This document shows, one piece after another, positions 7,603 to 10,000 of a stretch of DNA of 10,000 bases. The translations under genes and the position numbers were made by a program. The notes beneath the pieces are model-generated. The model had not been told where the DNA came from. It ran no database searches and was given only the letters and a program-made list of their open reading frames with translations. Each line of letters begins with the position of its first letter. The first letter of the stretch is position 1. The stretch spans positions 39,454,299 to 39,464,298 of the forward strand of contig CM060328.1 in the NCBI GenBank assembly GCA_030674155.1, in the 5' to 3' direction. The stretch is from Stramonita haemastoma. Lineage: Eukaryota > Mollusca > Gastropoda > Neogastropoda > Muricidae.

Positions 7603-10000
7603 ATGGTACAACTATGTCCAGTAAGGATATTACAGTGGAACTGTAGATCAGTGGTGACAAACCTACACTATCTTATTCAGCATCTTTCCACAGTCAGGTA
7701 TCATATATTAGTTTTACAGTCATTGAATGTCAGTCAAAACAAGTTGCCAAGACTGGCAAATTTTTACTATCCACCAATGCATGAAAACATTATTAATGAT
7801 ACAGAAAAGATAAAAACCGCTATATACATACGTGAAAACATGGAATATAGTTCATGTATCTCACCAGCACCATCTAATATATTGAATCTATATTCCTGTG
7901 CAGCAAATGTTAAAGTCGATAATCATCTCATCATAAAGGTTGTTTCTGTATATCTTCCTAAAGGACCAAATGAGGAAAATACTGAATGGATTCGTACATT
8001 GCAAGATTCAAATAAAAAGTGGCTAGTTGTAGGTGACTTTAATGCACATTCTCCTTTCTGGGATAAGGGTTGCACGTCAATAACTAGCAATAGATTTGTT
8101 GAAAATATAGTAGATTCTTGCCTTTACTTATTAAATAATGGTAGTGTAACAAGAATCCCAGATATTGCAAGTCATAGGGCAAGCGCCATTGACTTGTCTT
8201 TCATTTCTCCTATGCTTGTTTCAAATTGTAAATGGGAAACACACACCAACACTTTAGGGAGTGATCATTTACCAATTATGATTACCCTTAATGACCACTC
8301 CTGTCGATTTAGTAATGATAAAGATGCTATCCCAAAATATAATTATGGTCTTGCAGACTGGAATAAATTTAATGCTTTTCTAGCAGCAGTAAATACAGAA
8401 AGTATTAAAGATGATGACGTTGATATTTTTTACAAAAAGTTTACAGATAAAATTTTAGAAGCTGCTGATGCGTCAATTCCAAAATTTTCATCTTTGAAAT
8501 CCAACAAACACTCAGGTAATATATGGTGGAATGATTCTTGCCAGAAAGCTGTAAATGAGAAAAAAGAAAAATATAAAAACTATATTAAAGAGCGTAATGA
8601 ACATAATCATCTCTTAATGAAAAGAGCAAACTCTGCATGCAACAGTATTATAGCACAAGCTAAGCGTAGTTTTTGGAGTAGTTTTTGTACAAAAAATGTT
8701 TTCAACTATACAGATCTAAAAAAGGTGTGGAAAAAATTCAATGACATGAAAAATGGGGTTTGTTTACAGAATTGTCCAATCAAATTAGAGGAAAATGAAG
8801 TTCTTTCTGATTCAGAAAAAGCTGAAATTTTCGTGAATATGTTTTCTGATTCTATGAGTACTGAAAACCTTTCAGCTAAATCTAAAGCTTTTAGAGAAAC
8901 TGAGGTACAGAAAGATGACTATTTAGATCCAGAATGCGATAATGCACACTTTGTGAATGCCCCTATTACGTTGCAAGAAGTAAGAGATGTAATCTTTTCT
9001 CTGCCCACTAAAAAGACATCAGTGGGTAAAGATTCCATATCGAATGAACTACTAAGGCATCTGCCTAATAACTGGTTAATCTTGTTGTCAGACCTTTTTC
9101 AGCACTGCTGGATAACTGGAATTATACCTCAATCATGGAAACATTCTATTTTGATACCAGTATTAAAGCAAGGAAAAAACAAGAGTGATAAAAATAACTA
9201 TAGACCAATTGCACTAACTTCTCATACAGGAAAGTTGATGGAAAAAATAATCTTAAACAGACTGACACATTTTTGTGACAAAAATAAAATTATACCTATA
9301 AATCAGGCAGGTTTCCGTAAGGGTAGATCTACAGTTGATCATTTGGTAAAACTAACGACTCATGTAAAACATCAGTTTGCTCGCAGGAAGAATGTACTAG
9401 CCACTTTTTTTGACGTACATAAAGCATATGATCATGTGTGGCATGAGAGATTGCTATATAAACTGAAATCTATTGGCCTTTCTGGCAGTATTTACTTCTA
9501 TATTAAAAGTTTTTTGTCAGAAAGAATCATTCAAGCTAAAGTTGGAAATTGTTATTCTACTCCAAGATCACCACACATGGGTATCCCACAAGGTTCAGTA
9601 ATATCACCCTATCTATTCAATATTTTATTGTATGATCTTCCTAGACTTTTATCAAGCAGTGCTGTTCTTGTACAATATGCTGACGACATATGCATGTGGA
9701 TGGATGTTACAATGAAAAAGAAAACACCCAAAAGACAGTTGAAGTTCTATCAAAATGTATATCAAAAAGAAATTGACAAACTCAGTAGTTATCTTTTTGA
9801 AAATGGTCTCTCACTTTCACCTGAAAAAACCAACCTTGTCCTTTTTAACAACGGTGTTGACCCACAAGATTTACCTAATTTTCGAATTAATGGAGAAGAT
9901 CTAGAATACAAACAAGCAGTGAAATTTTTAGGAGTATACCTTACTTCTAAGTTAATGTGGAATCAACATATTGAATACTTGGCAACTAAAGCTAAAAAAG
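7603..10000 (+). CDS. LINE ORF2 polyprotein: APE endonuclease and reverse transcriptase (3' end beyond window)
   Basis: The frame is open for 799 codons and one base and runs off the edge. The ATG at 7603 has a good context (aaaATGg), and an in-frame stop at 7558-7560 leaves few alternatives. The endonuclease covers about residues 7-230: QWN with Asn13, VVGDFN at 142-147, SAID with Asp197, and SDH with Asp221/His222. Where this family normally has LQET, this copy has LQSL (Gln39-Ser40), so the metal-binding Glu is missing. The reverse transcriptase covers about residues 457-790: RPIALTS (534-540), NQAGFRKGRST (567-577), motif A with FFD (Asp604), motif B GIPQGS (660-665), motif C YADD (692-695), motif D LSPEKT (738-743) and FLG (775-777). 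All three catalytic Asp are present. The protein would nick target DNA and prime cDNA on it in the nucleus. Any thumb end, Cys/His or RNase H domain lies outside. The region between 240 and 450 has no domain I recognise. Confidence 0.93.
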   Translation, partial: MVQLCPVRILQWNCRSVVTNLHYLIQHLSTVRYHILVLQSLNVSQNKLPRLANFYYPPMHENIINDTEKIKTAIYIRENMEYSSCISPAPSNILNLYSCAANVKVDNHLIIKVVSVYLPKGPNEENTEWIRTLQDSNKKWLVVGDFNAHSPFWDKGCTSITSNRFVENIVDSCLYLLNNGSVTRIPDIASHRASAIDLSFISPMLVSNCKWETHTNTLGSDHLPIMITLNDHSCRFSNDKDAIPKYNYGLADWNKFNAFLAAVNTESIKDDDVDIFYKKFTDKILEAADASIPKFSSLKSNKHSGNIWWNDSCQKAVNEKKEKYKNYIKERNEHNHLLMKRANSACNSIIAQAKRSFWSSFCTKNVFNYTDLKKVWKKFNDMKNGVCLQNCPIKLEENEVLSDSEKAEIFVNMFSDSMSTENLSAKSKAFRETEVQKDDYLDPECDNAHFVNAPITLQEVRDVIFSLPTKKTSVGKDSISNELLRHLPNNWLILLSDLFQHCWITGIIPQSWKHSILIPVLKQGKNKSDKNNYRPIALTSHTGKLMEKIILNRLTHFCDKNKIIPINQAGFRKGRSTVDHLVKLTTHVKHQFARRKNVLATFFDVHKAYDHVWHERLLYKLKSIGLSGSIYFYIKSFLSERIIQAKVGNCYSTPRSPHMGIPQGSVISPYLFNILLYDLPRLLSSSAVLVQYADDICMWMDVTMKKKTPKRQLKFYQNVYQKEIDKLSSYLFENGLSLSPEKTNLVLFNNGVDPQDLPNFRINGEDLEYKQAVKFLGVYLTSKLMWNQHIEYLATKAKK

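Larger units (their letters stand above)
6021..10000 (+). mobile_element. Non-LTR retrotransposon (LINE), two ORFs, 5' end present, 3' part beyond window
   Basis: The element consists of a short leader of about 70 bases, ORF1 (6091-7380), a 222-base spacer and ORF2 (7603 to the window edge). ORF2 carries an APE-type endonuclease and a reverse transcriptase, the hallmark of LINEs that integrate by target-primed reverse transcription. No frameshift or in-frame stop is seen in almost 3.7 kb of coding sequence, so this copy is young or still capable of making protein. The wording of the ORF2 motifs (QWN at the start, RPIALTS, NQAGFRKGRST, YADD) fits the I group, including Nimb, better than CR1 or Jockey. 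That placement is from memory of motif style, not from a tree. The 3' UTR, any RNase H domain, the tail and the target-site duplication lie outside the window. Confidence 0.93.

Noticed and set aside
7603..10000. RNase H or C-terminal Cys/His domain of ORF2, expected in some I-group elements
   Set aside because: The window ends just after RT motif FLG and its neighbouring helix, so presence or absence cannot be judged.

Overview
The window looks like non-coding metazoan DNA carrying a retrotransposon. It holds long (TG)n, (AC)n, (TC)n and (TCTG)n microsatellites, very T-rich spacer, no operon-like gene packing, and a two-ORF non-LTR retrotransposon (LINE). A marine invertebrate such as a mollusc would fit the style of the LINE and the microsatellite load, but this is an impression; nothing in the window fixes the species.

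Positions 1 to about 4170 are a tandem array of a roughly 1.4 kb non-coding unit. The anchor at the start of each unit recurs at 7, 1504 and 2886, giving periods of 1497 and 1382 bases. The array enters the window from the left and its third unit is incomplete on the right. Each unit is a mosaic of well conserved blocks separated by T-rich, C-rich and TG-repeat spacers that vary in length. Unit 1 lacks a block of about 300 bases found in units 2 and 3, and has instead doubled another block of 324 bases. The array ends in a compound (TCTG)n-(TC)n-C16 microsatellite at about 4187-4347.

Positions about 4348-5991 are single-copy-looking AT-rich DNA with (AC)n microsatellites, one short hairpin and one perfect palindrome. 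I see no gene there.

From about 6021 to the right edge lies the 5' and central part of a plus-strand LINE. It directly follows an (AC)n tract. Its first 35 bases hold a YY1-like CAAGATGGCGGC element and a 7-codon upstream ORF. ORF1 (6091-7380, 429 aa) has a coiled coil, a basic linker and an SGNH/GDSL-esterase-like domain with its Ser, Asn and Asp/His residues in place. ORF2 starts at 7603 and stays open to the last base (799 complete codons). It encodes an APE-type endonuclease followed by a reverse transcriptase with all core motifs, most like the I/Nimb group. The ORFs work as in other LINEs: ORF1 product is expected to bind the element RNA, and ORF2 product nicks the target and copies the RNA at the nick. 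The main oddities are the pairing of an esterase-type ORF1 with an I/Nimb-like ORF2, a serine where the endonuclease's catalytic glutamate is expected, and the (AC)n repeat at the 5' junction.
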